64,000 nt of DNA from Aegilops tauschii subsp. strangulata. Lineage: Eukaryota > Streptophyta > Magnoliopsida > Poales > Poaceae. The position numbers and the translations under genes were made by a program. Under the pieces are notes generated by a model. It had not been told where the DNA came from. It ran no database searches and saw nothing but the letters and a program-made list of their open reading frames with translations. How positions within the stretch are numbered: the stretch's first letter is position 1; each line of letters begins with the position of its first letter. Location of the stretch: NCBI RefSeq assembly GCF_002575655.3, contig NC_053037.3:250265135-250329134 (forward strand), given 5' to 3'. Below, piece by piece: positions 45,899-58,500 of this stretch.

Positions 45899-48800
45899 AT
45901 GGCAGGATCACAAGCCGATGAGACTGATTGGGAGAACATGACGAACAAGGGGTTGCATGATAAATTTCAGCAAATGATGAGTGGCCAGGTGGGAGATGTG
46001 CTAAACAGATTTGAAGAGGCTATGGAGAAGATAGATGCCGTGGAGAAGTCGTTTGAGACAAAGCTGGATAACAGGTTTAATGAATTGCTCAAGCGTCTTC
46101 CCCAACCACCACCGGCTGCACCCGTCGCACCTCTACAACAACAACAACCACATCTCCAATGCCGCCTTCCAAATCAACTGGGACGAGCACAGCACGTTCC
46201 AATTGAGACTGGTCAAAATTCGAGTGCCGCTGCACCTACTGTTGATGCTTCTTTGGCTCCTGCTACTGCGGCGGCTGAGGAGGATGACGATTATGCGGGC
46301 GATTATGAGGATGAGGTTGATCAAAATCAGAACTACGTGCAGCCACCAGCACCACCTCCAGCAGGTCGACCTCAGGTATATATTCGCAACGGTAGGCCTG
46401 CACCACCACCTCAGGTACGAGATCATGACCATGTTCCTAAACTGAAATTGAATATTCCACCGTTTGAGGGTAGATACATTCCTGATGTATATCTTACTTG
46501 GGAGTTAGAGACTGAACAACGTTTTACATGTTTACAATATCCCGAGGAGAGACGGGTTGCTGCTGCTGTTTGTGCTTTCACTAGTTTTGCATGTGTATGG
46601 TGGTCAGCACATTGTAGATTATATCCTATTCCAGCTACTTGGGCTGCTTTGAAAACTGCTATGCGTACTCGTTGGGTTCCACCATATTATCAACGTGAAT
46701 TGCTTCAAAAACTGCAGCGTTTACGACAAGGGAAAAATTCTGTAGAACAATATTATCAGGAATTACAAACTGGCATGATTAGATGTGGTATTGTTGAGGA
46801 GAATGAAGCTATGCTTGCACGTTTTATGGGTGGTTTAAATAGAGAGATTCAGACCATTCTAGAGTATAAGGAGTATACTAATATCACTCGTTTATTCCAT
46901 CTTGCTTGTAAAGCTGAACGTGAAGTGCAGGATCGACAAGCATTGGCGCGAACTAACTTTTCTGCAGGTCGACCTTCATCATGGACACCGCGTGCATCTT
47001 CTACTTCCACTGCACCAGCACCTCCATCAGGTTCCACCTCCAGCCGTGATACAAGAAAGCAGGCACAACCACCACTATCTGCCAAGAGCGCACCTGCCGG
47101 GCCTGCACAGAGTTCTTCTTCTTCCATGGCATCAACAGGGCACACAAGTGATATTATTTGTCGTCGTTGTAAGGGAAGAGGACATTATGCGCGAGAATGC
47201 AAATCTCAGCGTGTAATGATAGCTACTGAGGATGGTGGGTATGAGTCCGCTAGTGACTATGATGAGGAGACTTTGGCTCTTATTACACGTGAAGAACATG
47301 GTGGAGATGATTCTGAAAATGAGACGCAATACATGGCTCCTGAAGACGCTGACAGGTATGAATGTTTAGTTGCTCAACGTGTTTTGAGTGTGCAGGTCAC
47401 ACAAGCAGAGCAAAATCAGAGGCATAATTTGTTTCATACAAAGGGAGTTGTGAAGGAACGTTCTGTTCGCGTCATCATAGATGGAGGGAGCTGTAACAAC
47501 TTGGCTAGCATGAAGATGGTGGAGAAACTATCTCTCACCACAAGACCACATCCACATCCTTACTACATCCAATGATTCAACAACAGCGGCAAGGTTAAGG
47601 TAACACGTACTGTTCGTGTGCACTTTAGTATCTCTACATATGCTGATTATGTTGATTGTGATGTGGTACCCATGCAAGCATGTTCCTAATTACTTGGTAG
47701 ACCATGGCAATTTGATAAAAACTCTGTACACCATGATAGAAACAATCAGTATACTCTTGTTCATAAGGATAAAAATATTACTTTGCTTCCTATGACTCCT
47801 GATTCCATTTTGAAAGATGACATTAATAGAGCTAATAAAGCAAAACAGGAGAAAAATAAGAGTGAAAATCAGATTGTGGCAAAAGAATTTGAGCAACAAA
47901 TGAAACCTAATAATAAACCATCTAGTGTTGTTTCTGAAATTAAATCGAAAAGTGCATGTTTAATTGCCACAAAATCTGATATTGATGAGCTAGATTTCAA
48001 CAAATCTGTTTGCTATGCTTTTGTGTGCAAAGAGGCATTATTTTCATTCGAGGACGTGCCTTCCTCCTTGCCCCCTGCTGTCACTAACATTTTGCAGGAG
48101 TTCGCTGACGTCTTTCCACAAGACGTGCCACTGGGATTACCACCTATTCGAGGGATTGAGCATCAAATTGACTTAATTCCCGGTGCATCGCTACCCAACC
48201 GTGCACCATACCATACCAATCCAGAGGAGACGAAGGAGATTATGCGTCAAGTACAGGAGCTGCTCGACAAAGGTTATATACGCGAATCTCTTAGTCCTTG
48301 TGCTGTTCCTATTATACTTGTGCCTAAAAAGGATGGTACATCGCGTATGTGTGTTGATTGTAGAGGCATTAATAACATTACTATTCGTTATCGTCATCCT
48401 ATTCCTAGGCTAGATGATATGCTTGATGAATTGAGTGGCTCTACAATATTTTCCAAAGTTGATTTGCGTAGTGGATACCATCAAATTCGTATAAACTAGG
48501 AGATGAATGGAAAACAACATTTAAAACTAAGTCTGGTTTATATGAGTGGTTAGTCATGCCTTTTGGGTTAACTAATGCACCTAGTACTTTCATGAGACTA
48601 ATGAACGAAGTTTTACGTGCTTTTATTGGACGATTTGTGGTAGTCTATTTTGATGATATACTGATTTATAGCAAATCTTTGGAAGAACATTTGGAACATT
48701 TACATGCTGTTTTTATTGCTCTACGTGATGCACGTTTGTTTGGTAACCTTGGGAAGTGCACCTTTTGCACCGACCGAGTATCTTTTCTTGGCTATGTTGT

Positions 48801-51545
48801 TACTCCACAGGGAATTGAAGTTGATAAAGCCAAGATTGAAGCTATTGAGAGTTGGCCGCAGCCCAAAACGGTCACACAAGTGAGGAGTTTCCTTGGCCTC
48901 GCTGGTTCTATAGGCGTTTTGTGAGAGATTTCAGCACCATTGCTGCACCTCTCAACGAGCTTACAAAGAAGGATGTGCCTTTTGTTTGGGGTACCGCACA
49001 GGAAGAAGCCTTCACGGTATTGAAAGATAAGTTGACACATGCTCCTTTACTCCAACTTCCTGATTTTAATAAGACTTTTGAGCTTGAATGTGATGCTAGT
49101 GGAATTGGATTAGGAGGTGTGTTATTACAAGATGGTAAACCTGTTGCATACTTTTCTGAAAAATTGAGTGGGCCTAGTCTGAATTATTCTACTTATGATA
49201 AAGAACTATATGCTCTTGTTCGGACTTTAGAAACATGGCAACATTATTTATGGCCCATAGAATTTGTTATACATTCTGATCATGAATCTTTGAAACATAT
49301 TAAAAGTCAAGCTAAACTGAATCGTAGACATGCTAAATGGGTTGAATTCATTGATACTTTCCCTAGAAAATGTTATTGCTGATGCATTGTCTCGTCGCTA
49401 TACTATGCTTTCACAACTTGACTTCGAATTATTTGGTTTGGAGACCATCAAAGATCAATATGTGCATGATGCTGATTTTAAAGATGTTTTGCAGAATTGT
49501 AAAGAAGGAAGAACCTGGAACAAGTTTGTCGTTAATGATGGATTTGTGTTCCGTGCTAACAAGCTATGCATTCCAGCTAGCTCTCCTCGTCTTTTGTTGT
49601 TGCAGGAGGCGCATGGAGGAGGATTAATGGGACACTTTGGCGTGAAGAAGAAGGAGGACGTACTTGCTACACATTTCTTTTGGCCAAAGCTGAGACGGGA
49701 TGTTGAGCGTTTTGTTGCTCGCCGCACTACATGTCAAAAAGCTAAGTCACGAATCAATCCTCATGGTTTATATATGCCTTTGCCGGTACCTAGTGTTCCT
49801 TGGGAGGATATATCTATGGACTTTGTTTTAGGTTTACCTCAAACAAAGAAGGGGAGGGATAGCATATTTGTTGTCGTGGATAGATTCTGATAGAGGCTGT
49901 ATATATGGAGGAAGAGGGGGGAATTTCGTGGCCCTTGAGGAAGGGGTCCGAAACCAACCCTATCTCTTGTTTCCCCACACATACGGACTCTAAAAACAGC
50001 CTATACTTATGTATTTCAAAATTACATGGGCCTGGCCCAATAATAAGGTGACGCAGCACCTAGAATAGCCTCTGGACGAAAGTTATGAAGTAGCATCTTG
50101 TATATTTCGTCCAAGGCTTCATGCACGCATTATTGTGGCTTCAACGTCCTAAAATCATCACTTGTAACTCCGTTCTTGTTCCCCATGCGCATGCCATCAT
50201 CTCCATGCTTGTTCTTGCTCCAATGTTCATCCTTCTCAAAGCTAGGCCCTTCATTTGTAAGCAAAACAAATGTATCCAATTTAGGCAGCATCATATTCTC
50301 ATGAACATTAGAATCATTACCAAGAAACGAAAGTACCTGGTAATTTAATTGGCGTGCGCGAGCTCTAGTAATTGGTCCAGTATGTATAGCAGCAGGGGCT
50401 GTGGGTGTAACAATGGTATTGATGTCCTCATCAGATTCTCAAAAATGGCACACTTTATACCATGTCATAAAAGCGATGATGCTGTTAATGTTGCTGATTT
50501 GTTCTTTCGTGAAATTATTCGTTTGCATGGTGTGCCAAATACTATTGTTTCAGATCGTGATACTAAATTTCTTAGCCACTTTTGGAGATGTTTATGGGCT
50601 CAGTTGGGGACTAAACTGCTTTTTAGTACTACTTGTCACCCCCAAACTGATGGACAAACTGAAGTAGTCAATAGAACATTGTCTACTATGCTTAGGGTTG
50701 TTTTGAAGAATAATAAGAAAATGTGGGAAGAATGCGTGCCTCATATTGAGTTTGCTTATAATCGTTCATTGCATTCTACTACTAAGATGTGCCCTTTTGA
50801 AATTGTGTATGGTTTCCTACCTCGTGCACCTATTGATTTGTTGCCTCTTCCATCTTCGGAGAAGGTTAATTTTGATGCTAAACAACGTGCTGAATTGATC
50901 TTAAAAATGCATGAGTTAACTAAGAAAAACATTGAGCGTATGAATGCTAAATATAAACTTGCTGGAGATAAGGGTAGAAAACATGTTGTGTTTGCACTTG
51001 GAGATCTTGTTTGGTTACATTTGCGTAAGGATAGATTTGCTGATTTGCGCAAATGAAAGCTAATGCCACGTGCTGATGGTCCTTTTAAGGTGTTAGAGAA
51101 AATAAATGATAATGCATATTAACTTGAGCTGCCTGCAGATTTTGGGGTTAGTCCCACTTTTAACATTGCAGATTTGAAGCCTTATTTGGGTGAGGGAGAT
51201 GAGCTTCCGTCGAGGACGACTTCATTTCAAGAAGGGGAGGATGATGAGGACATCAATACCATTGTTACACCCACAGCCCCTGCTGCTATACATACTGGAC
51301 CAATTACTAGAGCTCGCGCACGCCAATTAAATTACCAGGTACTTTCGTTTCTTGGTAATGATTCTAATGTTCATGAGAATATGATGCTGCCTAAATTGGA
51401 TACATTTGTTTTGCTTACAAATGAAGGGCCTAGCTTTGAGAAGGATGAACATTGGAGCAAGAACAAGCATGGAGATGATGGCATGCGCATGGGGAACAAG
51501 AACGGAGTTACAAGTGATGATTTCAGGACGTTCAAGCCACCATAA
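45899..51545 (+). pseudogene. gag-pol: A4 gag-pol, many lesions
   Basis: ATG 45899. Same domain order as A2: Gag, CCHC knuckle (GHYAREC), protease [12 protein letters not shown] with [12 protein letters not shown] and YFDDIL, RNase H ([12 protein letters not shown]), integrase zinc region and core, GPF module, LTR-encoded tail ending at 51543-51545. Lesions I can see: TGG to TGA at 47573-47575, TTA to TAA at 47687-47689, one-base deletions near 48493 and 48904, a deletion of about 25 bp near 49366, insertion of S2 at 49888, and stops at 51054-51056 and about 51120. This is the most eroded of the near full-length copies. Confidence 0.9.
49888..50433 (-). repeat. S2: solo LTR-A with internal deletion, in A4 integrase
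   Basis: 546 bp flanked by perfect gattc duplications (49883-49887, 50434-50438). Compared with a 917-bp LTR, about 371 bp are missing between the first nine bases (tgatagagg) and the TATA region (ctgtatatatgg). The deleted part holds R and U5 including AATAAA. A two-base gg match at the breakpoint suggests end joining. Confidence 0.92.
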
Positions 51546-52158
51546 TGCGTGCATGAAGCCTTGGACGAAATATACAAGATGCTACTTCATAACTTTCGTC
51601 CAGAGGCTATTCTAGGTGCTGCGTCTCCTTATTATTGGGCCAGGCCCATGTAATTTCGAAATACTCGAGTATAGGCTGTTTTTAGAGTCCGTATGTGTGG
51701 GGAAACAAGAGATAGGGTTGGTTTCGGACCCCTTCCCCAAGGGCCACGAAATTCCCCCCTCTTCCTCCATATATATAGCCCTTAGGCCGTCGTTTAGACT
51801 TTGGGTTTTGTTTAGATTAAAAGTTCGCCATAGCTGCAACTTCGCGTACTTCATTTGTGTTCAACGACCAGACAAAGGTGTCACAGAACCCCACCTTGAT
51901 CAATAAAGCTTTCATCTTATATTCGCAATATCCAGATTGCAATCTCAGTTTCTTGCTTGTTCTTCGTTTGCTTGCAGGAAACAGACCCTCGTGGTCAGGT
52001 TGATCGTGCTCCGGCGTGGTCAATAACCTCTCGGAGTTGGTTTAGCAATTGCTAAGGCGCGACGTCATCGCACGTTCGTAGTCGGATCGTCAAAGTCGAC
52101 TTCCACCAAAGCGATATCCATCATCTCATCGTAAGACGGGACACCTTTGCCTCTATCA
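51242..52158 (+). repeat. 3' LTR of A4
   Basis: 917 bp preceded by polypurine tract agaaggggagga (51230-51241). The tail frame is intact to 51545. Confidence 0.92.
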
Positions 52159-52547
52159 CCTTGCCAAGGGTGTACAAAATCCCCTCTCTTTTCCCTATAA
52201 ATATAGCCCTTGAGGCATCGTTTAGACTTGGGTTTTATTTAGTTAAAAGTTAGCCATCACTGCAACTTCATGTACTTCGTTTGTGTCAAACGACCGGACC
52301 AAGACCGCTTATGAAACCCCACTTTTATCAATACTTCATCCATACTTGCAATATTCAGATTGCTTAATCATATTCTTGCTTGTTCTTCGATTGCTTGCAG
52401 CAATAGACCTTCGTGGTCAGGTTGATCATGCTCCAGCGTGGTCAATAACCTCTCAGAGTTGGTTTAGCGATTGCTAAGGCGCAACGTCGTGCATGTTTGT
52501 AGTCGGATCGTCAAAGTCATCTCCACCAAATCAATAGTTATCATCTC
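52159..52547 (+). repeat. B3: LTR-B fragment
   Basis: From ccttgccaagggtg to agttatcatctc, covering U3 end, R and U5 but lacking both LTR ends. Followed directly by the D2 LTR. Confidence 0.85.
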
Positions 52548-53560
52548 TGATGTGGAGCATCCTATGGACATCACCATGTCAAGAGTCCATTCGCGAGTGA
52601 CATGTGCGACATCTACTTCACATACGCAAAGGTGAATCATCTCCTTTACACGTGCTCACTTCACCCCTTCGAGGATGGTATACTACTTGACACTCCACTC
52701 GTGTGCATGCATAGGTATTGTCGGAACACTACGGACGACGAGGAGGAGTGCAAGCGCCAAGGTACAACTACACCATCCGCGAGGGAGGCCTGGAAGCAAC
52801 GACGGAAGAAGACGGAGCTGCTGAAGCTACATCGGCCGGACATCCGGGCCAAAGACCGGACATCCGGCGCCTGTGCAGCCGCCAAGGAGCTACACCAACA
52901 GATGGCCAACAGCATCAGCGGCCGGACATCCGGCGCCTCGCCAAAGCCTGGACATCCGGCCCTTCCCCCGGAAATCCGGCATCGACGACAGAAGACATCC
53001 AGAAGTTTTACCCTCCAGCCCGGACATCCGGCCCCCAGCCCGGACATCCGGCCCCTCCTGAAGCCCCGGACATCCGGCCCGTCGCCCGGACATCCGGCCA
53101 CCCCTGTCTGCGCACAGTAAGGGCCGAGGCCCGTGTACCACTTCGACCCCCTAGACTATATATACTCTTTCTCCTCCATCTTTCTAGGGTTAGCAAAGGA
53201 TTAGCTCATTTAGAGATAGAGCTTTGCTCATCCATATCGGATCTACTCCACGAGAGAGACCGCGGCCCCTCTACGGAGACGATCCACCTTGGATTCAAGA
53301 CCCCTCACGGGAAGATCCCCTCGTGGATTCAAGACCTCCTCACGGAGAAGAACCGGTTACCGTTTGTATCGTCCGTTGTTGACTTCTGATCTTGTATCTT
53401 ACCTTTGTGTTCATCGATCTAGCGCATGTGTGATCTATTCTTGTTGGTTGAGTGATTTCTCTCATGTTCCTCTCGTGTTTCCCCTCGTGTTCATCACGTT
53501 CTTCGTAGGGATCCGCTCCTTTCGTGAAAGATCGGCCATCTAGGGTTCCACCCTACATCA
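52548..53560 (+). repeat. 5' LTR of D2 (LTR-D)
   Basis: 1013 bp, TGATGTGGAGCATCC...CCTACATCA. Palindrome array CCGGACATCCGG (about 52830-53100), then TATA element tatatatac at 53157-53165. GC-rich overlapping frames of up to 223 codons here follow the array and are not called. Confidence 0.85.
52830..53100. repeat. LTR-D palindrome array, D2 type (CCGGACATCCGG)
   Basis: About nine copies of ggacatccgg, most as ccggacatccgg, with irregular spacers. The same motif recurs in the leader at 53865-54000. Confidence 0.8.
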
Positions 53561-55597
53561 TCTTGGTATAATGAGCCACGTTGATCACGATTTCGGAGCC
53601 CCCTCTCTTTGTTTTCTAGCTTGATTTTGTTGTTTTTCGTCCTAACCCGAAAATTGCCCCACAAAAATAGCCGCAATTTTTTTTTGTGATTTGTTGGTGA
53701 GATGATGTTTTGCTGATTTTGATCCATGGATTTGCTTTGTTACTTGTGGATCTAGCTTTCCCCCCCACTTACCATCCACGAAATCTCTCCAATTTTGCCC
53801 TTGAAATCATCAATTTCCGCCCCCAAAATCGAGTTCCTCGAGTTCATCCTCGGATTTGGAGCCCGGACATCCGGCCCGTAGCCCCGGACATCTGGCCCCC
53901 CGGACGTCCGGCACGTGGCCCGGACATCCGGCTCCTGGAGCGCATTTTCGCGCGCGGTTCTGGACATCAGGTCCCGGAAATCCGGCCAAAGCCCCGAATG
54001 TCCGACCCCTGTACATTTCAGCTTTTCCGTTTCACCGTTTTGTGCATAACTTCCACATCCGGAGTCCGATTTTTGCGTTCTTTAGCTCGTTGAGTAGCTA
54101 TTGACATCCTCTATCCACCTAGATAGGTCCCATCCCCATTTGACTCCATATAATTTTGACAACTTTGGCATCTTTGCCTAGGGTTTCCACCACAACATCC
54201 GCAAAACCACCACCGACTTCCGCAACCTAACCAATTTTGTTCCCCATAGCATTTGTGGTTGTTTGAGTTGTGATTCGAGTCTCCTAAGGTGTTTCGGCTA
54301 CTTAGGGACGGTTGCTTCTTCATCAACCACCACCATAACTTCCGCATAGGCTTACCCACAATACACTTCCGCCAACCCCAACTTAACCCAATTTTGTTTG
54401 TGTTGTGAGTTGTGTCTCCTAAGGTGTTTCGGCTACTTAGGGACCGTGCTTCCAACCCCGACACCGTGTATAGTTCACCACCTTACCCTCCACTTCCGCA
54501 TTGCCTACTCGCAAAAACCCCATCATTGCATTTCCGCAATCCCTTTGAGTTCCCGCTACCACTGTTTTGACTTTTGTCCTTGAGATTTTGAGTTGTGGTT
54601 TTTCCGTTTCCTGTTTCGGCTACTTAGGGACGAGTCTCCATCATCTTGGTATCTACATCAAGAACACCGCCACTCATCATCGCCTCGGACGGTAACCTCC
54701 ATATCATCTTGGTATCGTGGTATCCCTCCATTGTATATTCCCTTGCACATTGCATTGTTAACCCCTAGCCCATTTGGTGTCACTTGCCTATCGAGACTAG
54801 CCATTTGAGTATCGCCGGCAACGTTACTTGTGCACATTAGTGATCGACACCTCCCATTGCATACATACCATACCATATTGGTATCATATAATCTCTTGTG
54901 TCACAAGTTTGTTCCCGCATACACACTATTGCTATCTTGGTTTGTGCATTTTGCAAAGTGGCCATACATACAAAAAAAGAATAAGCTTTTAAGCAAAAGA
55001 GAAAGAGCAAATAACCTGTAAGCAAGTGCCATAGCATCATACCACATTGCATATAAGATTGTCATATCCGATCATCTTGGATCATATTGAGCGAACACCG
55101 GGAACCATACATACATAGCATACTTGGGATAGAAGTTTATCCATTTTGCATATCATAGGCTGTGCACAAGTGTCGTATCCGCCTATTGAGCAATCGTGCT
55201 AGCGTCTCTCTTGAGTTGTGCAACACGAGCGTTTTCCGTGGACTCCACATTTTGTGCTCATTCCTTGGTTGCACGATCCCATTTATCTATCCGTGTGTGT
55301 GTTTCCGTGTGCCATTCTTTGCTATTGGTCTACTTGTTTCACTTGTGAATTTGTGAATCTTTTTCAACATTATTGACTCTTTCTAACATTTTGCATCAAA
55401 TTTTTTGTGCCACTATCCTCACCGAGCTCCACTATAAGCCTTACTTGTGTAGGTGTGAGAAACCGACAATAATTGGTACCAATTGTGTTATTTCCTTGTT
55501 ACACATTGAGTGATCATTGATCCATCTTCAACATCGGTCAAGGTACATTTGGTATCGTTCTTCTCTTTCTCCCACTAATATTTGCTCGAGTCTTGTG
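53561..55597 (+). other. D2 primer-like site and long leader
   Basis: tcttggtataatgagcca follows the LTR; the primer site resembles TGGTATCAGAGCCA with changes. The leader carries a second CCGGACATCCGG cluster (53865-54000) and three copies of gtttcggctacttagggac (near 54290, 54426 and 54620), two of them inside a longer duplicated segment with ctcctaaggtgtttcgg. Short frames here are not called. Confidence 0.65.
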
Positions 55598-58500
55598 ATG
55601 GATAGGCAAGGTATTTCACCTTCGGTCTACAACAACAACGACAAGTTCGATGCCACGAACAACAACTTCGACGCCAAGATGCAAGCTCAAATGGAGGAGA
55701 TCCAATCCCTCATCAAATCCTACAAGCGATCCTCCTCATCTTCGAGAAGACGCTCAAGAGCACATGCCTCCGAGCTACCATCTCCGGCAAGGTCACATCG
55801 GCATCGACACCATCACCACCACGAACGTGAAGGTCAAGAGCTCTACACCAACAACCACTCAATGACTTCACCATCTCCTTTGGCATCTTCGCCAAGCGAC
55901 TTCAAGGCATCTTCCCCTTCGGCTATACGGCATCTTCGCCAACAAGCACCTCAAGACTACGCTCAAGAGAAGCTCCCCAAGCTCAAGTCCGCGACTTCCA
56001 CGAGCTACTACGACCTCGACACCGACCATGAGATTCCTTTTTATGGGACTCAAGAACCCGAGGAGTATCTCGAGTGGGAGCACCTAATGGACGACTACCT
56101 CTAGCTACATCAAGTTCCTCCCGAAGATCAAGTGAAGTGCGCCACAAGAAACTTCCACGACTACGCATCGACATGGTGGCTTCACACACCTTCGGAAACC
56201 TACGACATGAGTTGGCCCAAGACGAAGAAAGCTTTGCGGCGAGAATTTGTGCCTCCAACCTACACGGAACAACTTCTACGCCAATTGGAGAACACCAACC
56301 AAGGATCCAAGTCCATCGGCGCGTACTTCAAGGAGATGAAGATTGCCTTGCGACGAGCCGGCGTGGACGACCCCATGTCAATGAAGTTCCACTTCATGAT
56401 GGGATTGAACAATGCCATCTCCAAGACCATCTTCCTCGAGAACTACAAGTCCCTCGACGACAACTACATTGGTACTCTCAAGGCGGAACAAGAACTCATG
56501 AAGGCCAAGGCTTCTCCACCCCAAGCACACTTCTCGAAGTCCAAACTCAAAGACGACGAGCATGAGGCTAGTACCACCAAGATGTCCAAGCCCGACGAGC
56601 TCCAAGACGATGCTCCCAAGTTCGACTTCACCGCCATCCCTCTTTGTGGCATTGATGATGCCGAGCCCTCCACGACTCTTTTTCAAGATGGTGCGGCGAC
56701 GAGTACGACTACGGAGACCTTCAAGGACCAAGCTTTTGAGGCAAGCGACATGGTGACGAGCAAGGATGATGCTTCCATCTTAGGAGGCGAGAGTGATGAT
56801 GTGCCATCTTCGGCCTTCATCCACGACTACGGCGATGAGATGGTTGCGAATTTCACTTCGACCACAGCGACGTATGATGACTTGAGTGACTTGTGCCACC
56901 ATATTGAGAGTGAGAGTGACATCACCACTAGCCCCATATCCGATGTGTTGCCCCAATTCCCATGTGAGGAGAGCCACAACCCCCACCACTTGGGTGAGAT
57001 GAGTGACTCCACCATACGTGCGATTGAGTGCACCTACTTTGAGGGAGTGAGTGAACCACCACATAGAGAGAGTGAGGAGATTTTGAACTCTAACAACTTA
57101 ACCTCTACCTCTATTGTGTCTTCTCATTTGGTGCTAGGTCCCATATATGATGACGCGCCGATTCGGGACGACTTCGTCTTTCCTATGGACATGACGATGG
57201 CCATGGTGGAATATGATGCACCCCCCACATGGTTCCATCAAGATGAAGATGACCACCATTTGGTCTTTCCCACCTCACCTACACCACTTGAGTGGAATGA
57301 ACAAGGTAACATAGGTGACGGTGATGCTCTAGTCCCACTAGTGGACATTCTTGACATTGATTGCTTGCATGATGTTGATCCACCTATTACCTTGCTTCAT
57401 GCTAGTGAGATTTCCCCATGGGATGATTTACCCATCTATGATGAGTATGATGATTGCCATGTGGAGTCTATTAGTTGTGATGCCATGTTACATAGGATTT
57501 CTTGTGACAATTCTTTAGGTCACATCATGTTTGACAATCCGCTTGACTTGTCATATGCTATGCATGAGATCAATCATATGTCATATTTGCAATCTCTTCA
57601 TAGTGACTATGCATATGCCATTAAAATTAACCCAATTTGCACATATGGCATAGATGACAAGCCCATGGTTATTGGCATTTGTTTTTCTTGTGATGATATT
57701 GACATGCTCCCTTTGCATCATTTATCTCATATGCCATGCCATAACCACCTAGCTTCGGATATGCATTGTTGTGGATGTTGTCCATTTTCTCCATATGATT
57801 ACAATATTGCTCATGAGGAGACCCCCATAGTTTCCTCATACATTTTAGGAGATTTTGATCCATCCTATCCATTGCATGATCCCAATAATTATGTGCACAA
57901 TATGCTCCCCATGAATCATAATGATATTGTTGTGCCATATACTAGTATGCTCAATTTGCATCCCCATCGTGTCATACATAACAACTATTCTTTCATGATG
58001 GATGACATGTTCTTATACCATGCATCAAATTTCTTTGAGCGATGCTTATCTTGTGCTAACACTCACTTGCACATACACATCATGATGGATGATGTGTACA
58101 TTTACCACGCGCACAATTTCTTTGGTTTGTGTCTCTTTTGTGTAGGTACCCATGAATACTTGTCAACCTCGCAATCCCACGAGTTGACAAAACGAGCTCT
58201 AGAGAGCAATGATGACTTGGGACCCCATGGATTGCCTTTCCCACCGCTCACTTCGCGCAAACACTTCGCACATTTCTTTTACATGGCCGTCACATGGTTA
58301 TGGGTTGTTGTCCATTATATATCATTTACCCATCTTGCCATGTTCACTTTGCATGATATGCCCATTACTATGCCTTTGCCATGCATTTGTGACCCATGTT
58401 TTGCATTACACATGATGATTGATTCTAGTACTTGTATGTGTATTTGCAAGCATGGTGGAGATATTGTTTGTTATTGCCATGATTGCTTTGTGCCCCATGC

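Larger units (their letters stand above)
43812..52158 (+). mobile_element. A4: full-length but heavily mutated family A element
   Basis: LTRs 43812-44728 and 51242-52158 share the same subtype. Interior with primer site (tggtataag, one mismatch), leader, gag-pol, and solo LTR S2 in integrase. Target duplication absent: left tttag, right ccttg. Both flanks are LTR-B, but the right flank starts earlier in LTR-B than the left flank ends, so the ends come from two insertions. Confidence 0.88.

Noticed and set aside
52661..53389. Frames of up to 223 codons on both strands across the LTR-D palindromes (also 27335-27796 and 60454-60915)
   Set aside because: GC-rich palindromic repeats lack stops in several frames at once; Pro/Arg/Gly-rich products with no family.
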